From an uncultured Clostridia bacterium (GTDB lineage: Bacteria > Bacillota > Clostridia > TANB77 > CAG-508): a DNA stretch of 43,991 nt. Positions 42,373-43,991 of the stretch are shown here, in pieces (position 1 is the first letter of the stretch; each line of letters opens with the position of its first letter). Location: the NCBI GenBank assembly GCA_934130085.1, contig CAKOXK010000012.1, positions 1 through 43,991 on the forward strand. The letters are read 5' to 3'. Below the pieces are notes generated by a model. It ran no database searches, was not told where the DNA came from, and saw only the letters and a list, made by a program, of their open reading frames with translations. A program made the position numbers and the translations under genes.

Positions 42373-43408
42373 ATGAATAATAAATTAATAGATAATAATT
42401 ATAATATTGATAGCCTATTTGATAATATTAAAGATATGGTTATTAATAGTAGGAATAGAGTATATAGTTGCTGTTAATATTGAAATGATTGATTTATATT
42501 GGAACATTGGTAAAACTATAATGGAAATTCAACAAGGAGATGAACGTGCTACATATGGAGAGACTGTATTAGAAAAATTATCTCAAAGGCTAACAAACGA
42601 ATTTGGCAAGGGCTTTTCTATAATTAATTTAAGAAGAATGAGAAAGTTTTACTGCTTATTCCAAATTCGTTCAACAGTGTTGAACGAATTGAGTTGGTCA
42701 CACTATTTAGAATTAATAAAAATTGAAGAAGATCCTAAACGCAAATTCTACATGAAGGAATGTATAAATTCTAGATGGAGTGTTCGTGAATTAGAAAGAC
42801 AAATTGGTTCACTATTATATGAAAGACTTGCATTATCAGCAAATAAACAAAAAGTATTAGAACTTGCTGAAAAAGGTCATGAATTAAAAACAAGCAAAGA
42901 TTTAGTTAAAGACCCATTTGTTTTAGAGTTTTTAGATATTAAAGAAAATACCGAATATCTTGAATCAGATTTAGAAAAAAATATATTAGAGCATTTAAAA
43001 GAATTCCTGCTAGAACTTGGAAAAGGATTTATGTTTGTTGGTTCACAAGTAAGGTTAACATTAGAAGAAGATCACTTCTACCCTGATTTAGTTTTCTATA
43101 ATAGATTATTAAAATGTTTTGTAATAATTGATTTAAAAATTGGAAAAGTTACACATCAAGATATTGGTCAAATGCAAATGTATGTTAATTACTATGATAG
43201 AGAAATAAAAAAAGATGATGAAAATCCAACAGTTGGTATATTGCTTTCAACATTAAAGAACAAAACAGTAGTAAAATATACTTTACCTGAAGATAATAAA
43301 AATATCTTTTCATCTCAATATAAATTACACTTGCCAACTGAAGAAGAATTAATTGAAGCTGTAGAAGAAGAAAAGACAAATTTAAGATTGAGTAATGATG
43401 ATATTTAG
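42373..43408 (+). pseudogene. DUF1016/YhcG-family PD-(D/E)XK nuclease, frameshifted near its start
   Basis: The natural start is ATG 42373 behind AAAGGA: MNNKLIDNNYNIDSLFDNIK...NSRNRVYS, which then hits TAA at 42475. One extra base around 42463-42469 puts the remainder (VAVNIEMIDLYWNIGKTI) in another frame, open from there to 43408. The rest is full length: DUF1016 N-terminal helical domain (YGETVLEKLSQRLTNEFGKGFS, LSWSHYLELIKIEED, WSVRELERQIGSLLYERL) and a C-terminal nuclease domain with FYPDLVFYNRLL...FVIIDLKIGK, carrying the PD...DxK catalytic residues. Such proteins often accompany restriction-modification genes; none is seen here. Either a pseudogene or a sequencing error; about 345 residues when repaired. 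Confidence 0.85.
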
Positions 43409-43504
43409 AATATAATTTTCAATCATAAAAAATAAATCGTTTATTTTAAATTGTAGATGGGAGAAAAAATGGATTTAGAAACAAAAAACTAATTGATAAT
43501 GGAA

Positions 43505-43615
43505 CTATAATATGTGGAAGACAACCCAGTTCTTATACAGAACTGCTGTCAAGGCAACGTTTAATGTTAAAGAAAACATTAGGGATATTATAAAAAATAG
43601 TATCACTTTAACCAT
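43505..43615 (-). CDS. Possible 36-aa hydrophobic peptide
   Basis: On the minus strand AAAGGTGG lies eight bases before ATG 43615. The peptide starts MVKVILFFIISLMFSLTLNV, one membrane helix, and ends KNWVVFHIL. A promoter is present upstream (43726-43698). Size and hydrophobicity fit a small membrane peptide or type I toxin, but no antisense RNA is evident and coding is not proven. Confidence 0.3.
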   Translation of the reverse strand: MVKVILFFIISLMFSLTLNVALTAVLYKNWVVFHIL

Positions 43616-43697
43616 AAACATCACCACCTTTCCTACGAAGATTCGTAAAATTGGTGGCAAAAACCACATCTGCTTATTCTCATTTCCTATGTCAGTT

Positions 43698-43726
43698 AGT
43701 ATAACATACATTTTACAATAAAACAA
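43698..43726 (-). promoter_or_regulatory. Minus-strand promoter upstream of the hydrophobic peptide
   Basis: On the minus strand TTGTTT (43726-43721), 17-base spacer, TATACT (43703-43698). A 6-bp hairpin TACGAA/TTCGTA (43634-43647) lies in the leader before the ribosome site. The rest of 43409-43504 shows only a very short ATG frame and A/T-rich DNA. Confidence 0.45.
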
Positions 43727-43787
43727 CAGAAGCAAACAAATATTTGCGAATTTTTTTTAAAAATATAGGTTTAAAATAGATATATCC

Positions 43788-43816
43788 TTGAATAATTTTC
43801 TCTAATATTATATAAT
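43788..43816 (+). promoter_or_regulatory. Promoter of the gene running off the right edge
   Basis: TTGAAT (43788-43793), 17-base spacer, perfect TATAAT (43811-43816), about 57 bases before ATG 43873. Confidence 0.7.
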
Positions 43817-43872
43817 TTTTATGATAAAAAGTAGATTATATATTATTAATAAATCACAAAGGAGATAAAGTA

Positions 43873-43991
43873 ATGAATGAAATTGCTGTTGTAGAGGATT
43901 CAAAAGATTTTATTAAAAAAATAGTATATAATATAAGGTATGGAAGGAAGTTTAAAAAATTTAATATTGATAAAAGTTTTTCTGATACATT
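43873..43991 (+). CDS. Partial gene, N-terminus only, unknown
   Basis: AAAGGAG eight bases before ATG 43873 and a promoter upstream show a real start. Only 39 residues are present (MNEIAVVEDSKDFIKKIVYN...), a mixed charged sequence with no recognisable motif; the gene continues past the window. Confidence 0.6.
   Translation, partial: MNEIAVVEDSKDFIKKIVYNIRYGRKFKKFNIDKSFSDT

Noticed and set aside
43512..43721. A 69-codon + strand ORF starting MWKTTQFLYRTAVK
   Set aside because: No ribosome site, no recognisable motif, and it lies opposite a minus-strand unit with promoter and ribosome site.
34364..43991. Second copy of the tRNA-Leu 3' end as a right attachment site
   Set aside because: No matching stretch was seen by eye downstream, so the island boundary cannot be drawn on the right.

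Overview
The window is very AT-rich and almost every gene lies on the + strand behind an AGGAGG-type ribosome binding site. Sigma-A style promoters (TTGACA/TATAAT) are easy to find. A clostridial AbrB-like regulator with paired cysteines, a wall glucosaminidase with SH3b and dockerin-like repeats, a TagO-type transferase and a CsbB/YfhO pair point to a Bacillota chromosome, most likely an uncultured gut clostridium. The genus cannot be fixed from the sequence.

Layout. (1) 1-1012: a two-gene Fic toxin-antitoxin module with its own promoter; the VbhA-like antitoxin is only 56 residues. (2) 1013-6487: the AbrB-like regulator, a secreted N-acetylglucosaminidase, a membrane-anchored protein with cadherin-like beta-sandwich domains, and ribose-5-phosphate isomerase A. 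(3) 6591-34177: a long cell-surface glycan locus. It holds GT4 and GT2 glycosyltransferases, a two-gene polysaccharide/teichoic-acid ABC exporter, a GT2-GT4 fusion, six polytopic GT-C-like or YfhO-like membrane proteins, polyprenyl-phosphate (GtrB/CsbB-like) GT2 enzymes, a polytopic TagO/WecA-type initiating transferase and a separate monotopic initiating phosphoglycosyl transferase. A lone ruvB sits inside it. (4) 34280-34363: tRNA-Leu(UAG) with its own promoter and a terminator downstream. (5) about 34500-43991: an accessory island made of two relaxase C-terminal remnants, each ending exactly 80 bp before a cargo gene. The cargo is a 1767-residue HD-domain repeat protein followed by two small genes, and a frameshifted DUF1016/YhcG nuclease. 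Small ORFs and two structured, probably non-coding, segments fill the rest.

How it fits together. The two initiating transferases would load sugar phosphates on undecaprenyl phosphate. The soluble GT2/GT4 enzymes would extend the chain in the cytoplasm, and the ABC exporter would flip it. The GtrB/CsbB-like enzymes would make polyprenyl-P-sugars that the GT-C/YfhO proteins use to decorate polymers outside the membrane. No GtrA/GtcA-type flippase is visible.

Main points of interest: the giant HD/repeat protein operon; relaxase-tail to cargo junctions repeated with identical 80-bp spacing; an 11-bp perfect hairpin that would bring a remote Shine-Dalgarno next to the start at 4081; a leader-peptide hairpin before 20911; and many short tandem repeats (8-48 bp units) both between genes and in frame inside membrane-protein loops. 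All family calls are from motif recognition by eye; no database search was possible.
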